Part shown: in pieces, positions 17,513 to 26,344 of the stretch
How positions within the stretch are numbered: position 1 is the first letter of the stretch
How the letters are laid out: each line of letters opens with the position of its first letter
Assembly: GCA_041394185.1 (NCBI GenBank)
Contig: JAWKIQ010000001.1
Coordinates: forward strand, 992,001-1,056,000
DNA: 64,000 nt
Source of the DNA: Acidimicrobiales bacterium
Lineage (GTDB): Bacteria; Actinomycetota; Acidimicrobiia; Acidimicrobiales; Poriferisodalaceae
Direction of reading: 5' to 3'
Position numbers and translations under genes: made by a program
The notes under the pieces: generated by a model
What the model saw: the letters and a program-made list of their open reading frames with translations, nothing else
Database searches by the model: none
Told to the model about the DNA's origin: nothing

Positions 17513-18226
17513 TCATCGGGCCGAGCCTTGGCGTCGGGCGAGGCGCAGTTGTGCAACCCGACCGGCCGATATGCCCAGCAGCCCACCCACGACGATGTTG
17601 GCACCCTGCGGAAGGTCCTTGGACACAACAGCCGCAGTGGCACCCACGGCACCCGCGACCATCGACGGCCGGTCGCGCAGGGCGGGCAGCGCCAGCATCA
17701 GGAACATCAGCGGCATGGCAAACCCGATGTCGACGCCATCGGGGATGGTGGCTCCCACGGTTGCTCCCAGTATCGAAACCACCCACCAGGTACAAACGAT
17801 GATCGTCGTGCACGTCATGGCGTAGGCCAGCTTCGCGTCCGGCTGCTCGTCGGGGTCGCGGTCGACCATCACCAGTGCGGCGACCTGATCGGCCATGCCA
17901 TAGACCAGCCACATCCTCTTGGGCAGTGGATACAGCGAGTACGCCGGCGCCAGTGCTGCGCTGTACAGACCAAACCGCAAGTTGATCAGAACCGCGGTGG
18001 CGATGGTCAGCCACGCAGCGGCGCCGGCGTCGATCGAGTCGAGCACCGACAGCTGCGCAGCGCCTGCGAACATCAGCCACGAAGCCGACACCCCAACCAC
18101 GTTGTTCACCGAGCTGTCGGCTACGGCAACGCCGTAGACCAGGGCGAACGGGGCCATGGCGACCACGAAGGGCACCACGTCGCGAACGGCGCGCCTGCGA
18201 GCGCTAGAGATCGGATCGTCGGTCAA
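17513..18226 (-). CDS. AzlC family ABC-independent amino acid permease subunit
   Basis: 237 aa integral membrane protein. It begins with RAVRDVVPFVVAMAPFALVYGV and has the AzlC signature SWLMFAGAAQLSVLDSI and TAVLINLRFGLYSAAL, with about 7 hydrophobic segments. With AzlD it exports leucine-type amino acids and analogues. The chosen start is TTG 18226, which overlaps the stop of the upstream FAD oxidoreductase as TTGA, a typical coupled start; a GTG 16 codons further in is possible. No regulator is adjacent, unlike the Lrp-linked loci of other bacteria. Confidence 0.87.
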   Translation of the reverse strand: MTDDPISSARRRAVRDVVPFVVAMAPFALVYGVAVADSSVNNVVGVSASWLMFAGAAQLSVLDSIDAGAAAWLTIATAVLINLRFGLYSAALAPAYSLYPLPKRMWLVYGMADQVAALVMVDRDPDEQPDAKLAYAMTCTTIIVCTWWVVSILGATVGATIPDGVDIGFAMPLMFLMLALPALRDRPSMVAGAVGATAAVVSKDLPQGANIVVGGLLGISAGRVAQLRLARRQGSAR

Positions 18227-19413
18227 TAGCGTTCGTCTCGGACGCTCGCGTAGGCGCCGTCGCCTACGAATATGGGCTTGGTGGTGTCCCACCCGATCTC
18301 GGGGTCCTCGGCCCCGCCGGTTGCAGCCACCGATGCCAGGCGGCCCCACTCGTCGGCCGATTTGGCGGCGCCGCCACACCCGCCCACCGCCACGACCAAC
18401 CGCTCGGAGACCTGCCCGACGTAGGGCCGACCGTGGGCGGTGTAGGTCACTACGCAAGGCTTGTGCGCCCACTCGGCGAACTCGACAGCGGGCAGGCTGG
18501 CCTGCAGCACCTCGGCCAACATGTCGGCCTCGGACCGGCTTCCACCAGCGGCGAACCAGGCACCTATGTCGTCGCCGCCCGAAGCGATCTGCACATCGAG
18601 CGCGTCGCCGCCGATCTTCAACCAGACGTTTCCGTCGGCAAACACCGACGGAGGCGTCCAGTACACCCCGTCGATGTCTTCACGCCCGACGTCGTCGGCG
18701 ATCAGCGAGGGCAACACCAGCGACTCGGGCTGGGCAGGCCGGGCCAGGGCAACTGTGCGGAGGCGCCGTTCGAGCAGCAGATCGACCCCAGCGGCCGCGG
18801 CGCCATATGGCCCGGTCGCCAGAACGACGCTGTCGAACTCGAAGCGTGCCGAGCTGGTGGTGACCACCGTGACGCCGCCGGCGTGCTCGTCCACAGCGGT
18901 CACGCGGTCGTCGACCAGCGCGGCGCCGCCAGCCGCGGCAAGCGCCCGCTGAGCTGCGACCATCCGACGCGGATTGATCGCACCCGCCGCACCGGCCTCG
19001 ACAGCAACCGGAGCTTGTGTATCGGCGGCCAACGCAATGCCGTACCGCTCGGCTATCCAGGCTGCGTCACGCAGGACCACCTGTGCTCCGTTGGCCGCGC
19101 CTATTTCGGCGGCCAGCTCGACCCGTGCCGAGCTGTACACCAGCCCCGCACGGTCATGGAAGTTGATCCCCGATCGAGCCTCGATGTCGCCGTAGCGCTC
19201 GATCGAGCGTCTGGCGGCGATCGACCACACCGGGTCGGGATCGACTATTCGCGTCACCCGACCCTCGTCGTGGTGGCTGGCGAACGTGCTCAGCTCGGCC
19301 GAACGTTCTTCGGGCACGCCTATGAGGGTGACGTCGTTCCCGGCCTCGGCCAGGTGGCGCGCCGCGGCCGAGCCGATCAGTCCGCTACCTACCACTGCGT
19401 ACTTCGGAGCCAT
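18223..19413 (-). CDS. FAD-dependent oxidoreductase (DAO/glycine-sarcosine oxidase-like)
   Basis: 396 aa. N-terminal FAD motif VVGSGLIGSAAARHLAEAGN (GxGxxG). A central glycine-rich VVLATGPYGAAAAGV and the C-terminal VAVGGCGGAAKSADEWG segment match D-amino-acid oxidase-fold deaminating enzymes such as sarcosine oxidase or N-methyltryptophan oxidase. The substrate, probably a secondary amino acid, is inferred only. ATG 19413 sits 7 nt after TACGGT, so leaderless. It is head-to-head with the M20 hydrolase gene and probably heads an operon with azlC and azlD. Confidence 0.87.
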   Translation of the reverse strand: MAPKYAVVGSGLIGSAAARHLAEAGNDVTLIGVPEERSAELSTFASHHDEGRVTRIVDPDPVWSIAARRSIERYGDIEARSGINFHDRAGLVYSSARVELAAEIGAANGAQVVLRDAAWIAERYGIALAADTQAPVAVEAGAAGAINPRRMVAAQRALAAAGGAALVDDRVTAVDEHAGGVTVVTTSSARFEFDSVVLATGPYGAAAAGVDLLLERRLRTVALARPAQPESLVLPSLIADDVGREDIDGVYWTPPSVFADGNVWLKIGGDALDVQIASGGDDIGAWFAAGGSRSEADMLAEVLQASLPAVEFAEWAHKPCVVTYTAHGRPYVGQVSERLVVAVGGCGGAAKSADEWGRLASVAATGGAEDPEIGWDTTKPIFVGDGAYASVRDERY

Positions 19414-19462
19414 CGACGCAACCGTATTCGACACCGCGAGGGGTAGCTGGCAGAGTTTGCAT

Positions 19463-20659
19463 ATGACGAGCATTGAAGCCATCGGTCCAGACCTCCGCAG
19501 TGCCGCCGCCAGCCTCGACGCAGACACCATCGAGTTGCGGCGCGCCATCCACGCCGAGCCCGAGCTGGGCCTGGACCTGCCGATGACTCAAAAGAAGATC
19601 ACCGATGCCCTCACCGGACTGGGCCTCGACATCAAGCTCGGCGAATCGACCACTTCGGTGGTTGCCGATCTCGACACGGGCCGCAGCGGCCCAACCGTGC
19701 TGTTGCGCGGCGACATGGACGCCCTGCCCATGCAGGAAGATCACCCCAGCTCGTTCAAGTCGAAGTACGACGGTCGAATGCACGCGTGTGGTCACGACGC
19801 CCACGTATCGATGCTGGTCAGCGCGGCCAAGTTGCTTTCGTCGAACAAGGGCGAGCTCACCGGTCGTATCCGCTTCATGTTCCAGCCCGGCGAGGAGGGC
19901 TTCGGCGGGGCCGAGTACATGATTCGTGAGGGCGTGCTCGACGGGGTCGACCGGGCCTTCGCCATCCATGTGTTCACCAGCGCCCCTGCGGGCTATGTCG
20001 CAACCCGCGGCGGTGCCCTGATGGCCAGCGCCGACAAGTTCGAGGTGACCATCCACGGCAAGGGTGGCCACGCGTCCATGCCCAACTACGCCGTCGACCC
20101 GATACCGGCCGCCGCAGCGACCGTCACCGGGCTGCACACCATGGTGGGGCGTTCGATCGATGCGACGCTGTCTGGCCTGGTCACCGTTGCCCACATCCAA
20201 GCCGGAACCACCAACAACGTCATCCCGCCGTCGGCGTACATGGAAGGCACCATCCGCGCCCACGACGAGCACACCAGGGCCACGCTCAAGGCCAACATCG
20301 ATCGAGTCGCCCAGGGCACCGCAGCGGCCCACGGCTGCACCTGCGAGACCCACGTCACCCCCGGCTACCCGGTCACCATCAACGACCCAGAGCAGGCGGG
20401 CCTGGTGGGCCGGGTGTCCACGGCCCTGCTGGGCGAGGGTCACTATGGCGAAATGCCCAGACCGGTCATGGGCGCCGAAGACTTCAGCTATGTCCTGAAC
20501 AAGGTGCCGGGTGCCATGGCATTCCTGGGGGTCTGCCCCGAAGGCGACGATCCGCACACGACCGCCCCCAACCACTCGAACCTGATGCGCATCAGCGAGG
20601 AACCGCTCAAGGACGGCGTCGCCCTGTACGCAGCGATGGCCATCGCCATGGCCAACTAG
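19463..20659 (+). CDS. M20 family metallo-amidohydrolase
   Basis: 398 aa. Zinc-ligand segments of the M20D clan are present: LLRGDMDALPM, the YDGRMHACGHDAHVSML block and FQPGEEGFGGAEYMI, then a dimerisation domain with GKGGHASMPNYAVDP, and MGAEDFSYVLNKVPG near the end. Relatives hydrolyse N-acyl amino acids, hippurate or indole-acetyl amino acids; the precise substrate is unknown. ATG 19463 is selected over a 59-residue upstream extension that lacks homologous character. Downstream, 26 bp away, is a YtcJ-like amidohydrolase, so the two form a nitrogen-scavenging pair. Confidence 0.93.
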   Translation: MTSIEAIGPDLRSAAASLDADTIELRRAIHAEPELGLDLPMTQKKITDALTGLGLDIKLGESTTSVVADLDTGRSGPTVLLRGDMDALPMQEDHPSSFKSKYDGRMHACGHDAHVSMLVSAAKLLSSNKGELTGRIRFMFQPGEEGFGGAEYMIREGVLDGVDRAFAIHVFTSAPAGYVATRGGALMASADKFEVTIHGKGGHASMPNYAVDPIPAAAATVTGLHTMVGRSIDATLSGLVTVAHIQAGTTNNVIPPSAYMEGTIRAHDEHTRATLKANIDRVAQGTAAAHGCTCETHVTPGYPVTINDPEQAGLVGRVSTALLGEGHYGEMPRPVMGAEDFSYVLNKVPGAMAFLGVCPEGDDPHTTAPNHSNLMRISEEPLKDGVALYAAMAIAMAN

Positions 20660-20685
20660 CCCGGGCCCGCAGTACGGTCGGCGCC

Positions 20686-22338
20686 ATGTCCGAGACGACG
20701 ATCTTCACCGCACGGCGAATCCATACGATGAACCCGGCCGTGCCAACGGCCCAGGTCGTGGCCGTGCGCGACGGGCGGATCCTGGGGGTCGGCACAGTCG
20801 AGGAACTGGCCCGGTGGGGTGATCACGTCGTCGACGACCGCTTCGCCGACAAGGTGATAGTGCCCGGGTTCGTCGAGGCCCACAGCCACCTGATGTCTGG
20901 TGGGTCCTGGGAACACACCTATGTCGGTTTCTTCGACCGTCGCGACCCCGCCGGCAAGGTGTGGAGCGGCTGCAAGACGATCGACGAGGTCATCGACAGG
21001 CTCCGCGAGGCATCCGATGCCATCGACGACCCCGACCAGCTGATGTTGGCGTGGGGCCTCGACCCCATATACCTCGAGGGCGAGCGTCTGGCGGGCGCTC
21101 ATCTGGACGCGGTCAGCGAGCGGCGGCCGATCTTCGTGTATCACGCCAGCGGACACCTGGCTACGGTCAACACCGCGCTGATGGAGTCCGAGGGCATCAC
21201 CGCCGAGAGCCTCACGCCAGGTGTGCAGAAGGGCCCGGACGGGCGCCCCAACGGCGAGCTGCAAGAGCCTGCGGCCATGAGCCTGGCCAAGGAGGCATTC
21301 CGGACTCTGGGCCGCAGCTTCAGCACCGAGACGGCCATGTGGAACTATGCCCACGAGGCCCGAAACGCCGGCCACACCACGGTGTGCGACCTCGGCGCCG
21401 GGTCTGTGGCCGACTGGGCGGTCGACGCCTGGCGCAGCGCCACCGACAGCCCCGACTATCCCGTGCGTGTCATGGTGGCCGCCCGCCTTTGGGGTGACGC
21501 TGCCGGGGCAGCCGATATGGCCCAGCGCGTCATCGAGTTGCAGGCCGAGTCGTCCGACAAGCTGCGTTTCGGCATTGTGAAGCTGGTGTTGGACGGGTCG
21601 ATTCAAGGCTTCACGGCCAGGCTCAGCTGGCCGTACTACTTCGACGCACCCGAGGGCCACGCCGAGAACGGCTTGTGGCTGATACCGCCAGAACAGATGC
21701 CGGGACTGGTCGAGACGTTCCACCGCGCCGGGCTGACGGTCCATTGCCACTGCAACGGCGACCAGGCTGCCGAGGTGTTCATCGATGCGGTCGACCAGGC
21801 GTTGCGCAACCATCCGCGCTGGGATCACCGCCACACCGTGCAGCACTGCCAGCTCACCACTCCTGCTCAATACGCCCGCATGGCAGCCCAGGGCATGGAG
21901 GCAAACATCTTCTCGAACCACATCTTCTACTGGGGCGATCAACACGTAGCACTCACCGTGGGTCCCGAGCGTGCGGCACGTATGGACGCGTGCGCCACCG
22001 CCCAGCGGCTGGGTGTGCCCTTCTCGTTCCATTCCGACGCGCCGGTCACCCCCATGGGGCACCTCCACGTCATGTGGTGCGCCGTCAACCGGCTGACCTC
22101 TACGGGTCAGGTGCTGGGGGCAGAGGAAGCGATCAGCGTCGAGAGCGCGATGCACGCGGCGACCCTGGGAGCGGCGCGCCAACTGCGGATGGATCACGAG
22201 ATCGGATCGATCGAGGCGGGCAAGCTGGCCGACTTCGCGATCCTGGACGATGACCCCTTCGAGGTCGAGCCCCAACGGCTCAAAGACATCGGTGTGTGGG
22301 GCACCGTGCTGGGTGGAGTGCCGTTTGCGGCTGCCTGA
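20686..22338 (+). CDS. YtcJ-like amidohydrolase (amidohydrolase family 3)
   Basis: 550 aa. Begins FTARRIHTMNP, with the VPGFVEAHSHLMSGG metal-site block, an internal barrel carrying VHCHCNGDQAAEVFIDAVD and HRHTVQHCQLT, then FHSDAPVTPMGHL and the GSIEAGKLADFAILDDDPFEV C-terminal strand. Members of this family have unproven substrates (N-substituted formamides or cyclic amides). The ATG 20686 follows TACGGT by 7 nt. A second, frameshifted relative is at 61847, so this is one of two paralogs. Confidence 0.9.
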   Translation: MSETTIFTARRIHTMNPAVPTAQVVAVRDGRILGVGTVEELARWGDHVVDDRFADKVIVPGFVEAHSHLMSGGSWEHTYVGFFDRRDPAGKVWSGCKTIDEVIDRLREASDAIDDPDQLMLAWGLDPIYLEGERLAGAHLDAVSERRPIFVYHASGHLATVNTALMESEGITAESLTPGVQKGPDGRPNGELQEPAAMSLAKEAFRTLGRSFSTETAMWNYAHEARNAGHTTVCDLGAGSVADWAVDAWRSATDSPDYPVRVMVAARLWGDAAGAADMAQRVIELQAESSDKLRFGIVKLVLDGSIQGFTARLSWPYYFDAPEGHAENGLWLIPPEQMPGLVETFHRAGLTVHCHCNGDQAAEVFIDAVDQALRNHPRWDHRHTVQHCQLTTPAQYARMAAQGMEANIFSNHIFYWGDQHVALTVGPERAARMDACATAQRLGVPFSFHSDAPVTPMGHLHVMWCAVNRLTSTGQVLGAEEAISVESAMHAATLGAARQLRMDHEIGSIEAGKLADFAILDDDPFEVEPQRLKDIGVWGTVLGGVPFAAA

Positions 22339-22356
22339 CGCTGCGCCTCGGTGGGG

Positions 22357-23241
22357 TCAGACGCAGAACCCGCTGCCGGGGTCGACACCACGACTGCACA
22401 ACGAAACAGCGTTTACCGTTTCGAGTACGAACGTCTCGCCACTTTCGTGTTCGGTGGCCGTTATCTCGAGGCGTACACCCAGCTGGGCGTCGTCTTGCAG
22501 GCCGATGACGTCGACGGTTATCGAGTTGACGTCGCCAACTTGTGGCGCCGCCACCACGACCACATCAGGCGGCGGCGACAGCGGAACCAGGGTGTTGGCC
22601 ACCAACACGCCCAGGTCGGTCAGGGTCTCGGCGATAGGCAACTCGCCGGCATCTGCCACGACCTGGGCTGTGGCGTCCTCGCCGAAGCCGATGTAGCCGA
22701 CGTATGCGGCGCGGACCCAGCCATCCGCGCCACCGGGCGTGATGACGTAGTACCAGAACGACGGAGGATCGCCGGCGATGCGCGTCTCGCCGCCGGCCAC
22801 GACGTCGGTCTCAAGCGGATCAAGTGTGGCCACGATGTCGTAGGTGTGGAAGGGGCCCGACCTGACGTTCAGCACATCGTCGTGATCGACCCCGACGACG
22901 GCCAGAACGTCGCCCTCACGAGGTCCGAAGTCGACGACCTCGCTGGCGACGGTGGTCGACGTGGTGCCGGCTTCGGTGGTCGTGCTTGTCGAGGGGTCGC
23001 CCTCGCTGGTTGTCGTGGCCTGGGTGGAAGAGGTCGTGCCGTCCGGCCCGGCTGTGGTCGGCGGTGTCGGCACCGTAGTGGTCGTCGTCGAGGGGCTCGG
23101 CGCAGAGGTACTGGTGGTCGTCGACTGGGTCGTATCGATCGTGGTTGTGCTGTCGCTCGAGTCCCCGCATGCAACCAGGGGTGCCACCAGCATTGCGACC
23201 AACAGTGCGAACAGACGGCGGGACCCGGCGCGAGACATCAC
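22357..23241 (-). CDS. Lipoprotein with Thr-rich linker and SH3b-like domain
   Basis: 294 aa (293 from ATG 23238). Signal peptide with a lipobox, LVAC, so Cys25 is the lipidation site and the mature protein is tethered outside the membrane. Residues 27-98 are a Ser/Thr/Pro-rich spacer with runs of TTTTT and STTT, probably flexible and possibly glycosylated. Residues ~105-165 carry VLNVRSGPFHTYDIVATL and a WYYVITPGGADGWVRAAYV core, as in bacterial SH3b domains that bind cell-wall peptides. The last ~110 residues are not recognised; they end with two Cys (SLCSRGVDPGSGFC). No partner is evident. Confidence 0.85.
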   Translation of the reverse strand: MMSRAGSRRLFALLVAMLVAPLVACGDSSDSTTTIDTTQSTTTSTSAPSPSTTTTTVPTPPTTAGPDGTTSSTQATTTSEGDPSTSTTTEAGTTSTTVASEVVDFGPREGDVLAVVGVDHDDVLNVRSGPFHTYDIVATLDPLETDVVAGGETRIAGDPPSFWYYVITPGGADGWVRAAYVGYIGFGEDATAQVVADAGELPIAETLTDLGVLVANTLVPLSPPPDVVVVAAPQVGDVNSITVDVIGLQDDAQLGVRLEITATEHESGETFVLETVNAVSLCSRGVDPGSGFCV

Positions 23242-23324
23242 AGTGGCATTGTGAGCCCACCGGCCCCGGTTTTCAACGCACCGGTGCGCTGGACCAACGG
23301 TGTCGTATGGGTGAAGATGGCCTC

Positions 23325-24083
23325 ATGGAACCTTCCGAACCGCCGAGCTACACCGATATCGCCGGTCGCGTTCTCACCATGATCGATCACACGAGCCTGG
23401 GCGACAACGACACCGAGGCCGATATCGCCCGCCTCTGTGCTGAGGCGGTGACGCCTCACGGTGGGGTCGCGTCGATCTGCACGTGGCCGAGGCTGATCGC
23501 CATCGCTCACGAGTTACTGGGCGGGGGAGAGGTCGGAATCGCCTCGGTGTCCAACTTCCCCGCAGGCACCGGCGACATCGACGCCGTGGTGGAAGAAGCC
23601 CTGGGCGCCGTTGCCGCCGGCGCAACCGAGATCGATGTAGTGGTGCCGTGGGCAGCCCATCGTGACGGCGACCTCGAGGCCGTCGCGCGGCTGGTCGGCG
23701 CGGTGCGAGACGCCCTCGAAGACCACACCGTGCTGAAGGCGATCCTCGAAACCGGCGAGCTCGCCGACGACGACCTCATCAGGTCTTGCGCCACAGCCGC
23801 CGCAGGGGCCGGTGCCGATTTCCTCAAGACGTCGTCGGGCAAAACACCACGGTCGGCCACCCACGAAGCTGCCGAGATCCTTCTCGAGGTCGCACACGAG
23901 TTCCGCGAGAAGGGCCACACCGTCGGCGTGAAGATCTCGGGTGGTGTTCGAGACCTGGCCGCAGCGTCGGCCTACCTCGAGATCGCCGACCGGGTCATGG
24001 GGCCCACATGGGCAACCCCGTTCACCTTCCGCTTCGGTGCCAGTTCGCTGCTGCCCGACGTACTGCAGCACCTCGACGGCTGA
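23325..24083 (+). CDS. deoC: Deoxyribose-phosphate aldolase
   Basis: 252 aa class I aldolase, which cleaves 2-deoxyribose-5-phosphate to acetaldehyde and glyceraldehyde-3-phosphate in deoxynucleoside catabolism. Signature: MIDHTSLGDNDTEADIARLC, EIDVVVPWAAHRDGD, the Schiff-base lysine K168 in DFLKTSSGKT and K203 in GVKISGGVRD. Start ATG 23325 is preferred; ATG 23307 adds six residues. It precedes rtcB by 50 bp on the same strand. Other deo genes are not nearby. Confidence 0.95.
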   Translation: MEPSEPPSYTDIAGRVLTMIDHTSLGDNDTEADIARLCAEAVTPHGGVASICTWPRLIAIAHELLGGGEVGIASVSNFPAGTGDIDAVVEEALGAVAAGATEIDVVVPWAAHRDGDLEAVARLVGAVRDALEDHTVLKAILETGELADDDLIRSCATAAAGAGADFLKTSSGKTPRSATHEAAEILLEVAHEFREKGHTVGVKISGGVRDLAAASAYLEIADRVMGPTWATPFTFRFGASSLLPDVLQHLDG

Positions 24084-24133
24084 CCCCGAAATTCAGGCGA
24101 CCGCCCGCTGGTGCTTCTGTAGCTTCGGGCGCC

Positions 24134-25339
24134 ATGTCAGCCACCGAGATGCAAGCAGGTGCAGACCGCATGGTCCGCTCGTGGGCCAGCCTGCTCGAGG
24201 ACCAGACGATCGAACAGGCCAAGCGCACGGCGCGCTCGCGCGCTGTCAGCGGCCCGGTTGCGCTGATGCCCGACGCTCACGTCGGCATCGGTGCAACGGT
24301 TGGCTCGGTCATCCCCACCCGGTCCGCGATCATCCCGGCCGCGGTCGGGGTCGACATCGGGTGCGGAATGATCGCCGCTCAGTTGACCCTGTCTGCGGGC
24401 GACTTGCCCGACGATCTCGAACCCGTTCTGTCGCAATGGCACCGCGACATCCCGTCGGGTGTGGGCCGCACCGCTACCAAGGGCGGCCGGCGCGCCGGCC
24501 AGTGGATGGCAGACAACCCCATGCCAGAGCCGGCCCGGGTGCGTAGGCCCACGAAGGCCGCCGATCAGCTCGGAACCCTGGGCGGGGGCAACCATTTCGC
24601 CGAGCTGTGTCTGGACGAGACCGAAACCGTTTGGGTGGTGGTGCACTCGGGCTCACGCGGGGTCGGCAACGAGCTGGCCCAGGGCCACATCAAGTCAGCG
24701 CGCAAGCTTCGGTTCGAGGAGGCGCTCGAAGACCCGGATCTCGCGTACTTCACCCAAGGCACCCCAGAGTTCGACGCGTATGTCGCCGACATGTTGTGGG
24801 CCCAGGACTATGCGCTATTCAACCGCGAACTGATGATGGATCAGGCGATTCGAGCCGTGGCCCGGGCAACCATTGGCCTGGGCGCTGTGGCCGAGGGTGC
24901 ACGCCTGCCCATCGAGAAGCGGCGCATCCAGTGCCACCACAACTACGCCGCGCTCGAACACCACGATGGTCGAGACCTGTGGATCACCCGCAAGGGTGCC
25001 ATACGTGCCGGGCGCGACGACCTGGGGATCATCCCCGGCTCGATGGGCCAGCGGTCATACATCGTCAGAGGTCTCGGGTCCGGGGCGTCGTACTGTTCGG
25101 CATCACACGGTGCGGGTCGTCGAATGAGCCGCACCCAGGCGCGCCGCGAGCTTGCAGGGTCAGACCACACCTGGGCCAAGATGCGCGGCGTCACCTGGCA
25201 AAGGGCTCAGGCGTCGCGTCTGGTCGACGAGGCGCCGGCCGCGTACAAGCCCATCGATCAGGTGATGACCGACCAGAGCGACCTGGTGACCATCGAGCAC
25301 GAGCTGAGGGCGGTCCTCAACTACAAGGGAGTCACGTGA
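24134..25339 (+). CDS. rtcB: RNA ligase RtcB
   Basis: 401 aa, slightly shorter than the classical ~480 aa enzymes but with all the core motifs. Metal site and early Cys: GVDIGCGM (about 72-79). Then GGGNHFAE (~150), HSGSRGVGNELA, CHHNYAALEHHDG, and the guanylylated His in SASHGAGRRMSRTQARRE. RtcB seals 2',3'-cyclic phosphate or 3'-phosphate ends to 5'-OH RNA ends and needs GTP and Mn2+. Archease and RtcA are absent here. ATG 24134 follows TAGCTT by 8 nt. Its GTGA stop overlaps a GNAT gene, so the two are coupled. Confidence 0.94.
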   Translation: MSATEMQAGADRMVRSWASLLEDQTIEQAKRTARSRAVSGPVALMPDAHVGIGATVGSVIPTRSAIIPAAVGVDIGCGMIAAQLTLSAGDLPDDLEPVLSQWHRDIPSGVGRTATKGGRRAGQWMADNPMPEPARVRRPTKAADQLGTLGGGNHFAELCLDETETVWVVVHSGSRGVGNELAQGHIKSARKLRFEEALEDPDLAYFTQGTPEFDAYVADMLWAQDYALFNRELMMDQAIRAVARATIGLGAVAEGARLPIEKRRIQCHHNYAALEHHDGRDLWITRKGAIRAGRDDLGIIPGSMGQRSYIVRGLGSGASYCSASHGAGRRMSRTQARRELAGSDHTWAKMRGVTWQRAQASRLVDEAPAAYKPIDQVMTDQSDLVTIEHELRAVLNYKGVT

Positions 25340-25851
25340 TCGAGATCCGCACCGCGGCCGGTCGGATGGTCGGCTGGCTGCTGGCCGAGGTCGACCCCGA
25401 CATGGGCCGGGTCTGGTGGTGGGGCCCGTTCGTCGATGCACCCGAGTGGGCCCCGGTCGCCGACGCCCTGATGCGGGCCGGTCGCTCACAACTCGATCCG
25501 GCAGTGCACGAGGAGGAGATGGCCGCCGACGAAGCCCACGCCGGGCGCCTGGCCGTCACCGGCGACGCTCCAGACATCGAGCAGCTGCACGCGGCCACCT
25601 TCCCGACCGGCCACCTGCTGCCCAAGGTCGCCGCATCGGTGGGCGCCGACGACCGGATCCGCACCGTCGCCGGCTTCGGCCGAGCAGCCATATCGGCCGC
25701 TTGTCGCGAGCTGGCTGCTCGTGGCTGCAAGCGGGTTCACCTGACCGTCAGGGCCGACAACGCGCCCGCCCGCGGCCTTTACGCATCGCTGGGCTTCACC
25801 GAGGAACGCAACCTGGTGCCGTACCGCAAGGGTTTCTCGATCGTCGGGTGA
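25336..25851 (+). CDS. GNAT acetyltransferase-like, with degenerate acetyl-CoA motif
   Basis: 171 aa. The N-terminal half (EIRTAAGRMVGWLLAEVDPD) looks like a GNAT beta sheet; the C-terminal half (LTVRADNAPARGLYASLGF) is a convincing GNAT motif B. Between them, where motif A (R/QxxGxG/A) should bind acetyl-CoA, I see only DDRIRTVAGFGRAAISAACR: part of the helix remains, but the preceding strand appears lost, as if about 30 residues had been deleted. It may be inactive or have an unusual cofactor site. GTG 25336 overlaps the rtcB stop (GTGA). Substrate unknown. Confidence 0.65.
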   Translation: MIEIRTAAGRMVGWLLAEVDPDMGRVWWWGPFVDAPEWAPVADALMRAGRSQLDPAVHEEEMAADEAHAGRLAVTGDAPDIEQLHAATFPTGHLLPKVAASVGADDRIRTVAGFGRAAISAACRELAARGCKRVHLTVRADNAPARGLYASLGFTEERNLVPYRKGFSIVG

Positions 25852-25864
25852 CGCCTGGCCGGTG

Positions 25865-26320
25865 TCAGCTCGATTCGTACACCCGCACCATCACATGCGA
25901 ACGATCTGCGGCGGGTGTGATCGTGCCCACGAAGACGCTGCGATTGAGCCAGTCGTGGGGGCCTGCGGGAGCATGGAACCGCGGCGAGCTTCGCAGGTAT
26001 GGCCCTTGCCCGCCCGGACGCGTTCGGTCGGCAATGCCGCGATTGCGAACGATTATCACGGTGCCGTCTTCGGCGCGGATCGAATAGTGGGCGTCGATTT
26101 CGGTGATGCCATCGGGTCGATCCAGCTGCCAATCGGCGCCGCCAGGCAACACCTCGCCCGTCAGGCCACGGCCGTCGAAGCTGCCGCCGACTATCGGTAT
26201 GTACCGGCGGGTACCGCCGTCGCTCGGCCCGACCTCTACGGCTGGCGAGATATCTGCTCGTATGGTCAAGACGAGCTCTAGCGTCGGCGCAGGGGCATTC
26301 GGTGTGGTCACCCTCGACAC
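25865..26320 (-). CDS. DUF3237 family protein
   Basis: 151 aa. Resembles DUF3237: the start TLELVLTIRADIS, GTRRYIPIVGGSFDGRGLTG, an ITEIDAHYSIRAEDGTVIIV strand, and a WLNRSVFVGTITP end, predicted mostly beta (a barrel). Biochemical function is unknown. The start is GTG 26320, or GTG 26311 three codons later; no Shine-Dalgarno was found. It is co-directional with, and 24 bp downstream of, the secreted repeat protein gene, and convergent with the GNAT gene, 13 bp away. Confidence 0.85.
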   Translation of the reverse strand: MSRVTTPNAPAPTLELVLTIRADISPAVEVGPSDGGTRRYIPIVGGSFDGRGLTGEVLPGGADWQLDRPDGITEIDAHYSIRAEDGTVIIVRNRGIADRTRPGGQGPYLRSSPRFHAPAGPHDWLNRSVFVGTITPAADRSHVMVRVYESS

Positions 26321-26344
26321 TGTTCACGTGCCCGGGCGGGTGCG

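Noticed and set aside
22945..23165. Thr/Ser-rich tract as a possible microsatellite or CRISPR-like repeat
   Set aside because: Irregular ACC/ACG-type codons encoding a lipoprotein linker; no constant spacer or repeat unit.
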